A stretch of 64,000 bases of DNA from Burkholderiales bacterium (GCA_014860445.1 JACZJT010000052.1:186001-250000); one strand, 5' to 3'; shown: positions 1-8,278, counted from the first letter of the stretch. Notes: generated from the sequence alone by a model not told the origin. Made by a program: numbers and translations.

Positions 1-492
1 GCCGGGTGCGAGTTCGGCCTCTCCGTCATGGAACACGACCCGCCCCTTGTAGACCTCGCGCACCATGCCCACCACCTCCTCCACCTCGTAGGCGTGCGAA
101 AAAATCGCCTGCGTCATGTGCCGGCCGGTCGCGAATTGCATCTCGCGATCCTGCAGATGGAAGCGCGCCTTCGGAAACAAGGCGAAATTGCCGACATGGT
201 CGTAGTGCAGATGGGTGATGATCACGTCGCGCACTTCTGCCGCGTCCACGCCGAGGCGCTTCAGGCCGATGTCAGGTGAAAGCAGCATCTTGCGTCCGCG
301 GCGTTCGGCCACGCCCCGCTCGAAGCCGGTATCGATGACGAAAGTGCGCGACGGGCTGCGCGCCAGCCAGACGAAATAATCGAGCGGGCTGCCCTCCTCG
401 TGCGGATCGCCGCCGATGAAATTGTCGGACGCCTTGCGCGCGAGCGTCGCGTATCGGATCGCATAGACTTGATATTCCTCAATGGCAGACAT
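1..492 (-). CDS. N-acyl homoserine lactonase-like MBL-fold hydrolase (partial, C-terminus outside window)
   Basis: The frame opens at an ATG at 492 behind a GGAG ribosome binding site and runs off the left edge after 164 codons. The protein starts MSAIEEYQVYAIRY and contains the metallo-beta-lactamase HxHxDH zinc motif (ITHLHYDHVGN, about residues 93-103), preceded by a VIDTGF strand typical of the family. The layout resembles AttM/AiiA-type N-acyl homoserine lactonases, which open the lactone ring of quorum-sensing signals, but many relatives act on other esters or lactones, so the substrate is not fixed. The C-terminal half with the remaining metal ligands is not visible. It is divergent from the dehydrogenase pair that begins at 683, which is consistent with a small catabolic locus. 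The family call is firm; the specific activity is inference. Confidence 0.8.
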   Translation of the reverse strand, partial: MSAIEEYQVYAIRYATLARKASDNFIGGDPHEEGSPLDYFVWLARSPSRTFVIDTGFERGVAERRGRKMLLSPDIGLKRLGVDAAEVRDVIITHLHYDHVGNFALFPKARFHLQDREMQFATGRHMTQAIFSHAYEVEEVVGMVREVYKGRVVFHDGEAELAPG

Positions 493-682
493 CCATTTCT
501 CCTTCACGATTGACCGGGCACATCCGCGCGACGCAGGTTGCGCAGCACAATTATGCAGACAGGCCGTACAAGAAACCAGACCCAATAGCGCGATGCAGTA
601 AAATTCGCGTTAAGCAATCGATATTCTGGAAGCAATCAGTGCGCAAGGAATCCGCATTACCTCCTCTTATTGAAAGGCCATC

Positions 683-1741
683 ATGAATCAGCACAGGATC
701 GCGGTCATCGCCGGTGACGGCATAGGCAAGGAAGTGATGCCGGAAGGGGTGCGCGCGCTCGAAGCCGCGGCACGCAAGTTCGGGCTGTCGCTCACGCTCG
801 ACCACTACGACTGGAGTTGCGACAACTACGCCAGGCACGGCTGGTGGATGCCGCCGGACTGGAAGGACCAGATAGGCGGCCACGACTGTATTTTCTTCGG
901 CGCCTGCGGCTGGCCCGCGACAGTCCTCGATCACGTATCGCTCTGGGATTCGCTGATCAAATTCCGGCGCGAATTCGACCAGTACGTCAACCTGCGGCCG
1001 GTGCGCCTGATGCCCGGCGTGCAGTGTCCGCTCGCAGGTCGCAAAGTCGGCGACATCGACTACTTCGTGGTGCGCGAGAACACCGAAGGCGAATACTCCT
1101 CCATGGGGGGACGCCTTTACGAAGGTACCGAGCGCGAGATGGCGCAGCAGATCTCGACGTTCAGCCGCAAGGGCGTGGACCGCATCATGAAGTTCGCGTT
1201 CGAGCTTGCGATGACGCGGCCGCGCAAGGAAATCACCTCGGCCACAAAATCGAACGGCATTTCCATCACCATGCCCTACTGGGACGAACGCTTTGCCGCA
1301 ATGGGGAAACAATATCCGAAGGTTAAGACCAGCCAATACCACATCGACGGGCTCACCATCCAGATGGTGCTCAACCCGCAGCGCTTCGACGTGATCGTGG
1401 GCTCCAACCTGTTCGGCGATATTCTTTCCGACTTGGGCCCTGCGACAGCGGGCACCATCGGAATTGCGCCATCGGGCAACATCAACCCAGAGCGTGCCTT
1501 CCCTTCGCTGTTCGAGCCGGTGCACGGCTCCGCGCCCGATATCTACGGCAGAAAAATCGCCAACCCGATCGGCCAGATCTGGTCGGCCTCGATGATGCTC
1601 GAGCACCTGGGCCACGCCGAGGCCGGTGCGGCAATCATGCGTGCGATTGAAGAAGTGCTGCTGGACGGCCCGCACACGCCGGACCTGGGCGGCAAGGCAA
1701 GCACGGAAGACGTAGGCAAGGCACTGGCCGCGCTTATCTGA
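683..1741 (+). CDS. Isocitrate/isopropylmalate-family dehydrogenase (tartrate/D-malate dehydrogenase-like), copy 1
   Basis: This 352-residue protein is an NAD-dependent beta-decarboxylating dehydrogenase. The N-terminus has the family motif GDGIGKEV. A helix reading KFRREFDQYVNLRP supplies the arginines that bind the substrate carboxylates. RENTEGEYS, a lysine in TKSNG, and the metal-binding aspartates of GSNLFGDILSD follow, then the C-terminal FEPVHGSAPDI nucleotide loop. The sequence is close to the tartrate dehydrogenase/decarboxylase and D-malate dehydrogenase (TtuC/DmlA) branch rather than LeuB. A paralogue follows after 34 bp, so the two are probably co-transcribed. Substrate could be D-malate, tartrate or another 2-hydroxy diacid. 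The family call is strong; the substrate is inferred. Confidence 0.9.
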   Translation: MNQHRIAVIAGDGIGKEVMPEGVRALEAAARKFGLSLTLDHYDWSCDNYARHGWWMPPDWKDQIGGHDCIFFGACGWPATVLDHVSLWDSLIKFRREFDQYVNLRPVRLMPGVQCPLAGRKVGDIDYFVVRENTEGEYSSMGGRLYEGTEREMAQQISTFSRKGVDRIMKFAFELAMTRPRKEITSATKSNGISITMPYWDERFAAMGKQYPKVKTSQYHIDGLTIQMVLNPQRFDVIVGSNLFGDILSDLGPATAGTIGIAPSGNINPERAFPSLFEPVHGSAPDIYGRKIANPIGQIWSASMMLEHLGHAEAGAAIMRAIEEVLLDGPHTPDLGGKASTEDVGKALAALI

Positions 1742-1775
1742 GAACAGTACCGAGCAACCGGAAAAGGGAACGCAA

Positions 1776-2834
1776 TTGAAACAATACCGAATAGCGGCAA
1801 TACCCGGCGACGGCATCGGCAAGGAAGTCATTGCCGAGGGCATCAAAGTATTGAACGTTCTGGCGCGACAATCAAAGCGCTTCAAGTTCAGTTTCAGGCA
1901 GTTTCCCTGGAGCAGCGACTATTACCTGAAGCACGGTTACTACATTCCCGCCGGCGGTTTGGAGCAGTTGAAAACATTCGACGCCATTTTCTTCGGCGCC
2001 GTGGGCAGCCCCAAGGTGCCGGACCATATTTCGCTGTGGGGCCTGCGCCTGCCGATCTGCCAGGGATTTGATCAATACGCCAACGTGCGACCGGCACGGG
2101 TGCTGCCCGGCGTGGCGAGCCCGCTCAAGGATGGCAAAGGCATAGACTGGGTGATCATCCGCGAAAACACCGAGGGCGAGTATTCCGGCTCCGGCGGCCG
2201 TGTGCACCAGGGGCTGCCGGCAGAAATCGCCACCGAGACCTCGGTGTTCACCCGCAGCGGTGTCGAGCGCATCCACCGTTTCGCCTTCGAACTGGCGTCC
2301 AAGCGGGCGCGCAGGAATCTGACGCTGGTGACCAAATCCAACGCACAGCGCCACGGAATGGTGCTCTGGGACGAGATTTTCTACGAGGTCGCAAAAGACT
2401 ATCCGCGGGTGAAGACGCAGCGCATATTGGTCGATGCGGTGACCACCGTGATGACGCTGAAACCGGAAACGCTGGATGTAATCGTCGCCTCCAACCTGCA
2501 CGCCGACATCCTCTCGGACCTGGCCGCCGCACTCTCCGGCAGCCTGGGCATCGCCCCAACCGCGAACCTGAATCCGGAACGCAGTTTCCCGTCGATGTTC
2601 GAACCCATACACGGCTCGGCGTTCGACATTACCGGCAAAGGCATCGCCAACCCCATCGCCACTTTCTGGACCGCGGCCATGATGCTGGAGCATCTGGGTG
2701 AGGTTCGGTCGGCGGCGAAACTGATGCGGGCGATCGAAGCAGTGACCGCCAAGCGGGTCTTTACTCCCGACCTGGGCGGTGCCGCCCGCACCGCCGACGT
2801 GACCCGGGCAGTGTGCAATTTTCTGCGACAATAA
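1776..2834 (+). CDS. Isocitrate/isopropylmalate-family dehydrogenase, copy 2 with altered substrate helix
   Basis: This is a second 352-residue dehydrogenase in tandem with the gene at 683. It starts at a TTG behind a GGAAAAGGGAA-type ribosome binding site. GDGIGKEV, RENTEGEYSGSGG, TKSNAQRHG, ASNLHADILSD and FEPIHGSAFDI are all present, so cofactor and metal sites look intact. The substrate helix differs: the Arg-Arg-Glu of copy 1 is replaced by Cys-Gln-Gly (LPICQGFDQYANVRP), while the later ANVRP arginine is kept. Losing the first arginine of the carboxylate-binding pair implies a different hydroxyacid substrate. The pair may therefore be two enzymes of one pathway or a heteromer. Family firm, substrate unknown. 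Confidence 0.88.
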   Translation: MKQYRIAAIPGDGIGKEVIAEGIKVLNVLARQSKRFKFSFRQFPWSSDYYLKHGYYIPAGGLEQLKTFDAIFFGAVGSPKVPDHISLWGLRLPICQGFDQYANVRPARVLPGVASPLKDGKGIDWVIIRENTEGEYSGSGGRVHQGLPAEIATETSVFTRSGVERIHRFAFELASKRARRNLTLVTKSNAQRHGMVLWDEIFYEVAKDYPRVKTQRILVDAVTTVMTLKPETLDVIVASNLHADILSDLAAALSGSLGIAPTANLNPERSFPSMFEPIHGSAFDITGKGIANPIATFWTAAMMLEHLGEVRSAAKLMRAIEAVTAKRVFTPDLGGAARTADVTRAVCNFLRQ

Positions 2835-2870
2835 GGATTCGTTGCCGAGTTACCACAGGGAACAGCGACC

Positions 2871-3338
2871 ATGCATCTCGAGACACCGACACCGCTGCAG
2901 TCGGAGCATCAGGCGCTTTACGCCGAAATCCACACAGCCGCAAAACGGACAGGCCGCAGCGGCAAAGCCGCGCGGCTGGTAGAAAGACTGATGGAACAGC
3001 ACTTCGCCCGGGAAGAGGAGTTTGTGTTCCCGCCCCTGGGTCTGCTCCCGGAACTGGCGCAGGGCAAGGTTGCGCAGGAAATGGCCGCCGCGGTAGTCAT
3101 GGCGGCCAGGGTACAGGACGAGTTGCCCAACCTGCTAGCGGTGCAGCGCGTCATCGCCGCCGCACTGGAAGAACTCATGGCGCATGCCGAAGAGGACGGG
3201 CATGCTGAACTGGTCGCGTTCGGCGAAAAACTGCTGCTCCACGAAGAAATCGAGCGCGAGGTGTCCTATCCGACGGCGATGCTGATCGGCAAGTATCTGC
3301 AGCTGCGTTTAAAAGAACAGGAGGCGGTCGCAATTTAA
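2871..3338 (+). CDS. Hemerythrin HHE cation-binding domain protein
   Basis: The 155-residue product is predicted to be a four-helix bundle. Histidines and carboxylates are placed as in HHE domains: His13 in SEHQ, His44 in MEQHFAREEEFVFPP, His105 and His111 in the third helix, and His124-Glu125 in LLLHEEIERE. Such proteins bind a di-iron centre and serve in O2, NO or iron sensing or storage. It lies 36 bp after the dehydrogenase pair and before the acyl-CoA ligase, so co-transcription is possible but there is no functional link I can show. A separate bacteriohemerythrin occurs at 6608, so the window has two di-iron hemerythrin-fold proteins. Confidence 0.75.
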   Translation: MHLETPTPLQSEHQALYAEIHTAAKRTGRSGKAARLVERLMEQHFAREEEFVFPPLGLLPELAQGKVAQEMAAAVVMAARVQDELPNLLAVQRVIAAALEELMAHAEEDGHAELVAFGEKLLLHEEIEREVSYPTAMLIGKYLQLRLKEQEAVAI

Positions 3339-3427
3339 GCCTTGGCAATATCGATCCATGAATGCATGAGGGGAACTCTCCCCCAATATCGAAGCACAAT
3401 GTATCGGAGTCTAACGGAGGAGCAAAC

Positions 3428-4921
3428 GTGAACATCGCCCAGCACGTCGAGCGCATCGCGCGGCAGGATCCCGGCCGCAAAGCCATCATCTTCGAAGGCA
3501 AACACATCAGCTACGGCGCGCTCGAAACATGCGCCGGCGCCCTCGCCCGATCGTTGCGCGCCAACGGCGTGCAGCGCGGCGATCGCGTGGCGCTGTACTT
3601 GCCCAATATCCCGGCGTTCATGCTCAGCTATCTTGCCGGACTGAAGGTCGGCGCCATCGTGGTCTCGGTAAATTCAATTTTCAAGTCCGAGGAGGTCAAG
3701 TACCTGCTGAACGACTCCGGCGCCAAAGTGGTGTTCACCACTGCCGAACTCCTGCCCAATGTACCGCGCGAGGAATGCCCGTCGCTGGAGAAGACCGTAC
3801 TCTGCGAGGGCGTGAGTGCCGACGAAATCCTGCTCGGTGACTGGCTCTCATCGGGCAAGCCTGCGCTGAAAACCGAAGACATGGCTGCGGACGACCCGGC
3901 ACTGCTGCTGTACTCGTCCGGCACGACCGGTTTTCCCAAAGGCGTCACGCTCACCCACAATAACGTCATCACCAATACCCGCGCGGCCGTCAACTGTTCC
4001 CGCCACAGCAGAACCGACCGACTGGCGATATTTCTGCCGCTGTTCCACGTATTTGCCCAGAATTACATCATGAACGCCGGATTCGTCGCGGGCGCGACGC
4101 TGATCCTGTTCCGCCGCTTCGTGCCGGACGTCGTGCTCGATGAAATCGAGCGCCAACGCGTAACCATGTTCTTCGCCGTGCCGACGATCTACATCGGTCT
4201 GCTCGGCGCGAATGTGCCGAAACAAAAGCTCGCATCGATCCGCTACTACTTTTCAGCGGCGGCGACCATGCCGCAGGAAATATCGCGGCGCTGGACCGAA
4301 ACCTACGGCCCCGCGGTGCACGAGGGCTACGGCCTGACCGAGTGCTCGCCCTGCGCAGCCTACAACCACGTCAGCAAACACAAATTCGGCAGCGTCGGAA
4401 CCGCGATCGAGGATTTCGAAGTCAAGATCTTCGACGAAAACGACCGCGAACTGCCGCGCGGCGAATGGGGTGAGATCGTGATGCGCGGCCCGGGTGTGAT
4501 GAAGGAGTACTGGGGCAAGCCCGAAGACACGGCGCAGGCGCTGCGCGGCGGCTGGCTGCATTCCGGAGACATCGGCAGGATGGATGAGGAAGGCTACATT
4601 TTCATCGTCGACCGCGTAAAAGACATGATCAACGTGTCGGGCTTCAAGGTGTGGCCGGCCGAGATCGAGCACTACCTGTACCAGATTCCGGAAATCAAGG
4701 AAGTCGCCGTCTATGGCGTACCCGATGCCCTCAAGGGCGAGAGCGTCTGCGCCGCCGTGGTGCTGAAGGACGGCGCGCAGCTGAGTCCGGAGAGCGTCAT
4801 CGAATGGTGCAAGGAAAAGCTCGCCGCCTACAAGACCCCGGCCCGCGTCGATATCGTCAAAGAACTGCCCAAGAGCGCGACCGGCAAGATCCTGAAGCGC
4901 ATGCTGCGACAGCAAAACTAG
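3428..4921 (+). CDS. Long-chain fatty acid--CoA ligase-like AMP-forming acyl-CoA synthetase
   Basis: The 497-residue product is an ANL-superfamily adenylate-forming enzyme that activates a carboxylic acid to acyl-AMP and then acyl-CoA. I chose the GTG at 3428 because an ACGGAGGAG ribosome binding site sits directly upstream; the frame is open further up, but those starts lack one. The P-loop YSSGTTGFPKG is near residues 161-171, the GYGLTE motif near 299-305, the SGDIGRMDEEGY hinge follows, and the catalytic lysine of KSATGKILKR is near 486. It is followed after 19 bp by a PlsB-like acyltransferase, which suggests acyl-CoA supply for lipid acylation or uptake of exogenous fatty acids. Chain length preference cannot be read from sequence. 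Confidence 0.88.
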   Translation: MNIAQHVERIARQDPGRKAIIFEGKHISYGALETCAGALARSLRANGVQRGDRVALYLPNIPAFMLSYLAGLKVGAIVVSVNSIFKSEEVKYLLNDSGAKVVFTTAELLPNVPREECPSLEKTVLCEGVSADEILLGDWLSSGKPALKTEDMAADDPALLLYSSGTTGFPKGVTLTHNNVITNTRAAVNCSRHSRTDRLAIFLPLFHVFAQNYIMNAGFVAGATLILFRRFVPDVVLDEIERQRVTMFFAVPTIYIGLLGANVPKQKLASIRYYFSAAATMPQEISRRWTETYGPAVHEGYGLTECSPCAAYNHVSKHKFGSVGTAIEDFEVKIFDENDRELPRGEWGEIVMRGPGVMKEYWGKPEDTAQALRGGWLHSGDIGRMDEEGYIFIVDRVKDMINVSGFKVWPAEIEHYLYQIPEIKEVAVYGVPDALKGESVCAAVVLKDGAQLSPESVIEWCKEKLAAYKTPARVDIVKELPKSATGKILKRMLRQQN

Positions 4922-4940
4922 GCGCGGCAGAGCCGCCGAC

Positions 4941-6350
4941 ATGGGAACGGTGACCCTGCCCCTGTGGTTGGTCATTCTCGTCGTGCTGCTCGCGCTGATC
5001 GGGCTGCTCGACCGGCTGCTGGTGCCGAGCGTGCGCTGGTTCATCCGCAGCCGCGCCAGCAAAGTGCTGGACGAAGTCGCGTCGCAGCTGAAAATAGAGA
5101 TACGACCGTTCCAGCAGACGCGCCGGCAGGTGCTGATCGACCGTTTGCTCTACGACGACAAAGTGCAGCAGGCCGCCGCCGTGTGCGCGCGCGAGCAGAA
5201 CATGCCGCGCGAAGTCGTGATGGCGCGCATTGGCGCCTACGCGCACGAAATTGTCCCGGCGTTCAACGCCTACTTCTATTTCCGCGTCGGCTACTGGCTG
5301 GGGCGAAAAATAGCGCAGTCGCTGTACCGGGTGCGCGTGGGCTACACCGACAGTGAAGGACTGTCGTCTATTTCACCCGATGCCACGGTGGTGTTCGTCA
5401 TGAACCACCGCAGCAACATGGACTACGTCCTCGCCGCCTATCTGGTGGCGGACCAGGCGGCCTTGTCCTATGCCGTGGGGGAATGGGCGCGCATCTGGCC
5501 CCTGCAACAGCTGATCCGCTCCATGGGCGCCTACTTCGTGCGGCGCAATTCCCGCGACGAACTCTACCGGCGCGTGCTTGAACGCTACATCGGCATGGCC
5601 ACGGAGGCAGGCGTGACCCAGGCCCTGTATCCGGAAGGTTCGCTCAGCCGTGACGGCAGTCTGCGCCCGCCCCGGCTGGGCGCGCTGGATTACATGATCC
5701 GCGGCTTCAATCCCGAGGGCGAGCGCGACCTGGTATTCATCCCCCTGGGGATCAACTACGACCGCACGCTGGAAGACCGCACCCTGTTGCTCGGTCTGGA
5801 TCACAAGGCGAAGCGTCCGGGCCGTCTCAAGGCTGCCTGGAACACGCTGGCTTTCGTCGCGCACCAGGGCAGCCTTGCACTGCGCAGCGAATGGCATCGC
5901 TTCGGCTACGCATGCGTCAACTTCGGCACACCGGTGTCGATGCGCGAGTACCTGAAGGCACGCCACCTCGACTTTCGCAAAATGAGTCGCGAAGAGCGCC
6001 AGGCGCGCGTCGCCGAGCTGGGGGCACACCTGATGCAGCGCGTGGGCAAATTGGTCCCCGTTCTGCCGGTGCCGCTGGTGGCGCTGGTGTTTGAACGCAA
6101 TGCGGAAAAGCCGCTGTCGGAACTGGAGCTCAAGACCGAGGTTGAACTGCTGATCGAGCGGCTCCAAACCGCCGGCGCCCATATCTACGTTCCGCGGCGC
6201 GACCGCGACTACGCCATCACCGCTGGACTGCGCATGATGCTGCTGCGCCATATCGTTGTCGAGCGCGACGGTTTGTACGCAGCCGATCCCGCGCAAGCGA
6301 CGCTGCTGCGCTACTACGCGAATTCGATTGTGCATCTGCTGCCGGATTGA
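4941..6350 (+). CDS. PlsB-like glycerol-3-phosphate/lysophosphatidate acyltransferase, short form
   Basis: The 469-residue protein starts with a hydrophobic helix (about residues 6-24, LPLWLVILVVLLALIGLL) and then carries the four PlsC/PlsB acyltransferase blocks. Block I is NHRSNMDY with His156 and Asp161; block II includes GAYFVRRNSRDELYRR; block III is YPEGSLSRDGS; block IV is VFIPLGINYDR. The domain resembles PlsB, but the chain is little more than half the usual 800-residue PlsB, lacking most of the flanking N-terminal region. It probably acylates glycerol-3-phosphate or a lysophospholipid at the inner membrane. It directly follows the acyl-CoA ligase gene, so the pair may activate and then esterify fatty acids. 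A strong inverted repeat follows the stop. Confidence 0.82.
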   Translation: MGTVTLPLWLVILVVLLALIGLLDRLLVPSVRWFIRSRASKVLDEVASQLKIEIRPFQQTRRQVLIDRLLYDDKVQQAAAVCAREQNMPREVVMARIGAYAHEIVPAFNAYFYFRVGYWLGRKIAQSLYRVRVGYTDSEGLSSISPDATVVFVMNHRSNMDYVLAAYLVADQAALSYAVGEWARIWPLQQLIRSMGAYFVRRNSRDELYRRVLERYIGMATEAGVTQALYPEGSLSRDGSLRPPRLGALDYMIRGFNPEGERDLVFIPLGINYDRTLEDRTLLLGLDHKAKRPGRLKAAWNTLAFVAHQGSLALRSEWHRFGYACVNFGTPVSMREYLKARHLDFRKMSREERQARVAELGAHLMQRVGKLVPVLPVPLVALVFERNAEKPLSELELKTEVELLIERLQTAGAHIYVPRRDRDYAITAGLRMMLLRHIVVERDGLYAADPAQATLLRYYANSIVHLLPD

Positions 6351-6385
6351 TCCGGTCGCCGGCCGCGCGCAGAGACCTGTCAGAT

Positions 6386-6420
6386 GTCTGAAGAATGGCT
6401 TCCAGAGCCATTCTTCAGAC
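6386..6420. terminator. Perfect 15-bp inverted repeat, probable transcription terminator
   Basis: The arms GTCTGAAGAATGGCT (6386-6400) and AGCCATTCTTCAGAC (6406-6420) are exact reverse complements around a 5-nt loop. It starts 36 bp after the PlsB-like stop codon. There is no T-run on either side, so it could be a Rho-independent-like stop, an mRNA 3' stabiliser or a protein site. Confidence 0.55.
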
Positions 6421-6501
6421 CCGCCGCGCCAGCGGATAGTGCTAACTACCGATAGTCCGCGGCGGGGATAGCGTGCAATGCTGCGGCCGAATCCACTGTA
6501 A

Positions 6502-6515
6502 TTGACGCAAATCAA
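6502..6515. promoter_or_regulatory. FNR/Anr/Dnr-type box upstream of bacteriohemerythrin
   Basis: The sequence TTGAC-GCAA-ATCAA matches the FNR-family consensus TTGAT-N4-ATCAA in 9 of 10 defined positions. Its centre is 99.5 bp upstream of the bacteriohemerythrin ATG, and an AT-rich stretch about 30 bp downstream could be the -10. If bound by an FNR-type activator it would raise expression at low oxygen or in response to NO. Confidence 0.5.
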
Positions 6516-6563
6516 AAAACCTGCGGCAGATGGGCGCAAAATTTTCCAATAGTTTTTTCCGGC

Positions 6564-6584
6564 GCCGGCTCGCGGCGAGCCGGC
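6564..6584 (+). promoter_or_regulatory. GC-rich 5'-leader hairpin before bacteriohemerythrin
   Basis: GCCGGCTCG (6564-6572) and CGAGCCGGC (6576-6584) pair perfectly around a CGG loop. The hairpin ends about 8 nt before the GGAG ribosome binding site of the gene at 6608, so it could influence translation start or mRNA stability. Confidence 0.4.
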
Positions 6585-6607
6585 AAGCAATGACGGAGTG
6601 AAATTTC

Positions 6608-7036
6608 ATGACGCAATTTTTCTGGACCGACGATCTTTCCACCGGCAGCGCGCAGATCGACGGAGACCACCACGTGCTGGTCGACCTGGTCAACGCCCTG
6701 ATTGAAACCATGGAAACCGGCCAGGACGGCAAGCGCATGGCCAAGGCCATGAACGATCTCATCGCCTATACCGGGGAACATTTCCGCCGCGAGGACGCAT
6801 TGATGGAGCGCATAGAGTACGTCGCCGTGCTCGCGCACCAGGCCGCGCACACCAAGCTGCTGGCGCAGCTAGTCGAGCTAAATGGGATACTCGACGCAGG
6901 CGGAAAAATCAACGTTCCCGCCGTATCGAATTTTCTGAATGAATGGCTGCGCGATCATATTCTGTCCGAAGACATGAAATTGGCGGCCGCGCTGAAGTCG
7001 CAGCCCGAAACCGAGCGCTTGCAGCAAGCGCATTAG
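6608..7036 (+). CDS. Bacteriohemerythrin
   Basis: The 142-residue protein matches single-domain bacteriohemerythrins, which bind O2 (or NO) at a non-heme di-iron site in the cytoplasm. The signature is present in order: W6 with ID-DHH near residues 18-22, HFRREDALM near 58-66, an HQAAH pair near 77-81, and LRDHILSEDM near 114-123. These supply the five histidines and two carboxylates. An FNR-type box and a stable leader hairpin lie upstream, which fits a role in oxygen supply or sensing under microaerobic conditions. The short C-terminal tail is polar. It ends 20 bp before the convergent gene at 7056. Confidence 0.92.
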   Translation: MTQFFWTDDLSTGSAQIDGDHHVLVDLVNALIETMETGQDGKRMAKAMNDLIAYTGEHFRREDALMERIEYVAVLAHQAAHTKLLAQLVELNGILDAGGKINVPAVSNFLNEWLRDHILSEDMKLAAALKSQPETERLQQAH

Positions 7037-7055
7037 CTTCCCGCAGTCCCCGAGT

Positions 7056-7388
7056 TCAATTGCGTTTGGAACGGCGTCCGTCGCCGCGCCTTGGCGGCGC
7101 CTGGCGGTAGATGTCCTTGCCCGCATCCTGAATATCGCGACGCAACTGGCGCCGCTCTTCCGGATTCATGTGGCCGCGACCGGGATCGCCGCCACCGCGT
7201 ATATCACGCATGTCGCGCATGTCGCGCCGTGGGGCGGCTCTGTCGCTCTCACGTCCACGGTCTGTCCGGGAGTTCTGCCCCTGTACCAGAAGCGACCACC
7301 CCCTCCCATCCCCGATTCGGTCCGCAAGCGCGGGGCTCGCGCCACCGGCCGCGATCAGAGCGCAACAGACGATAGTCGAGAACTTCAT
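7056..7388 (-). CDS. Small basic exported protein of unknown function
   Basis: The preferred start is the ATG at 7388, giving about 110 residues beginning MKFSTIVCCALIAAGG, with a hydrophobic core and an ASPALA-D cleavage site typical of signal peptidase I. An in-frame upstream start would add eight residues before the signal peptide. The mature part is rich in Arg, Asp and Gly, includes the short repeat MRDMRDIRG and then NPEERRQLRRDI, and ends in a basic tail. I recognise no catalytic motif. It is divergent from ompR-envZ, with which it shares a promoter region containing phased direct repeats, so it may belong to the OmpR regulon. Periplasmic location is predicted; function is unknown. Confidence 0.65.
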   Translation of the reverse strand: MKFSTIVCCALIAAGGASPALADRIGDGRGWSLLVQGQNSRTDRGRESDRAAPRRDMRDMRDIRGGGDPGRGHMNPEERRQLRRDIQDAGKDIYRQAPPRRGDGRRSKRN

Positions 7389-7461
7389 GCCGATACCTCT
7401 AAACAGAACCATGCATGCATACTAGCGCTCCGGCGCCTTCAAAGGAAAGCGCACGGACGGG

Positions 7462-7480
7462 AATTTGTAAAAATTTGTAA
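7462..7480. promoter_or_regulatory. Direct repeats with 10-bp period (OmpR-type site candidate)
   Basis: AATTTGTAA occurs at 7462-7470 and again at 7472-7480, exactly one helical turn apart, in the divergent promoter between the small basic protein and ompR. OmpR-family regulators bind head-to-tail half-sites with a 10-bp period. Autoregulation by OmpR is the natural inference but is not shown. Confidence 0.45.
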
Positions 7481-7552
7481 GCGCAGACGGGATTGAAATG
7501 GTTTCTTACCTGTCGGGGCTCGCCGGACGGAAATTTTGATTAGGATACGCAC

Positions 7553-8278
7553 ATGACAAGTACAAAAACCCGGATTCTCGTGGTCGATGACGACCTGCGG
7601 CTGCGCGACCTGCTGAATCGCTATCTGAGCGAGCAGGGTTTCGGCGTGCAGGTCGCGCAAGACGCGGCGGCAATGGACAAGTTGCTTGCGCGCGAACGGT
7701 TCGACCTGATCGTGCTCGACTTGATGATGCCAGGCGAAGACGGCCTGTCGGTGTGCCGCAGACTGCGCGGAACCAAGGAAGCGATTCCCATCATCATGCT
7801 CACGGCAAAGGGCGATGATGTCGACCGCATCGTCGGGCTGGAAATGGGCGCCGACGATTACCTGCCCAAGCCCTTCAACCCGCGCGAACTGGTGGCGCGC
7901 ATTCACGCCGTTCTGCGCAGGCGCACCGCCCCGCCGCCGCCCGGCGCGCCTGCGCTCGAAGAAGGCCAGGTCAGTTTCGGCCGGGTCAGCATCGATCTGG
8001 CCACCCGCGCGCTCACGCGCGATGGCAACACGCAATCGCTGACCACCGGAGAATTCGGCCTGCTCAAGGTGCTGCTTGCCAATCCGCGCGTACCGCTGTC
8101 GCGCGACAAGTTGATGGAACTTGCACGCGGACGCGAATACGAAGTGTTCGATCGCGCCATCGACGTGCAAATCTCCCGATTGCGCAAGCTGGTCGAGCCG
8201 GACCCGGCGCATCCGGTGCACATTCAGACGGTCTGGGGATTTGGCTACGTGTTCGTGCCGGACGGCAAGGCGGGATGA
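7553..8278 (+). CDS. ompR: Two-component response regulator OmpR
   Basis: This is a 241-residue OmpR/PhoB-class regulator. The receiver domain spans about residues 7-120, with acidic pocket VVDDD, phospho-acceptor Asp56 in IVLDLMMPGEDG, and the conserved Lys of YLPKPF. A proline-rich linker (PPPPGAP) leads to a winged-helix DNA-binding domain (about 140-235) with the typical ending VQTVWGFGYVF-like sequence. It shares a 4-bp ATGA overlap with the sensor kinase gene, so the two are translationally coupled. Expected targets are porin and envelope genes. The promoter region contains 10-bp-phased repeats that may be its own site. Confidence 0.93.
   Translation: MTSTKTRILVVDDDLRLRDLLNRYLSEQGFGVQVAQDAAAMDKLLARERFDLIVLDLMMPGEDGLSVCRRLRGTKEAIPIIMLTAKGDDVDRIVGLEMGADDYLPKPFNPRELVARIHAVLRRRTAPPPPGAPALEEGQVSFGRVSIDLATRALTRDGNTQSLTTGEFGLLKVLLANPRVPLSRDKLMELARGREYEVFDRAIDVQISRLRKLVEPDPAHPVHIQTVWGFGYVFVPDGKAG

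Noticed and set aside
551-1885. A 444-codon minus-strand frame opposite the first dehydrogenase
   Set aside because: It has no recognisable domain and lies opposite a clear gene; GC-rich codon bias leaves the opposite frame open.
3364-3398. A possible third half-copy of the palindromic element (ATGAGGGGAACTCTCCCCC) before the acyl-CoA ligase gene
   Set aside because: Only the GGGG/CCCC hairpin portion resembles the element; the conserved 20-bp core and the palindrome are missing.
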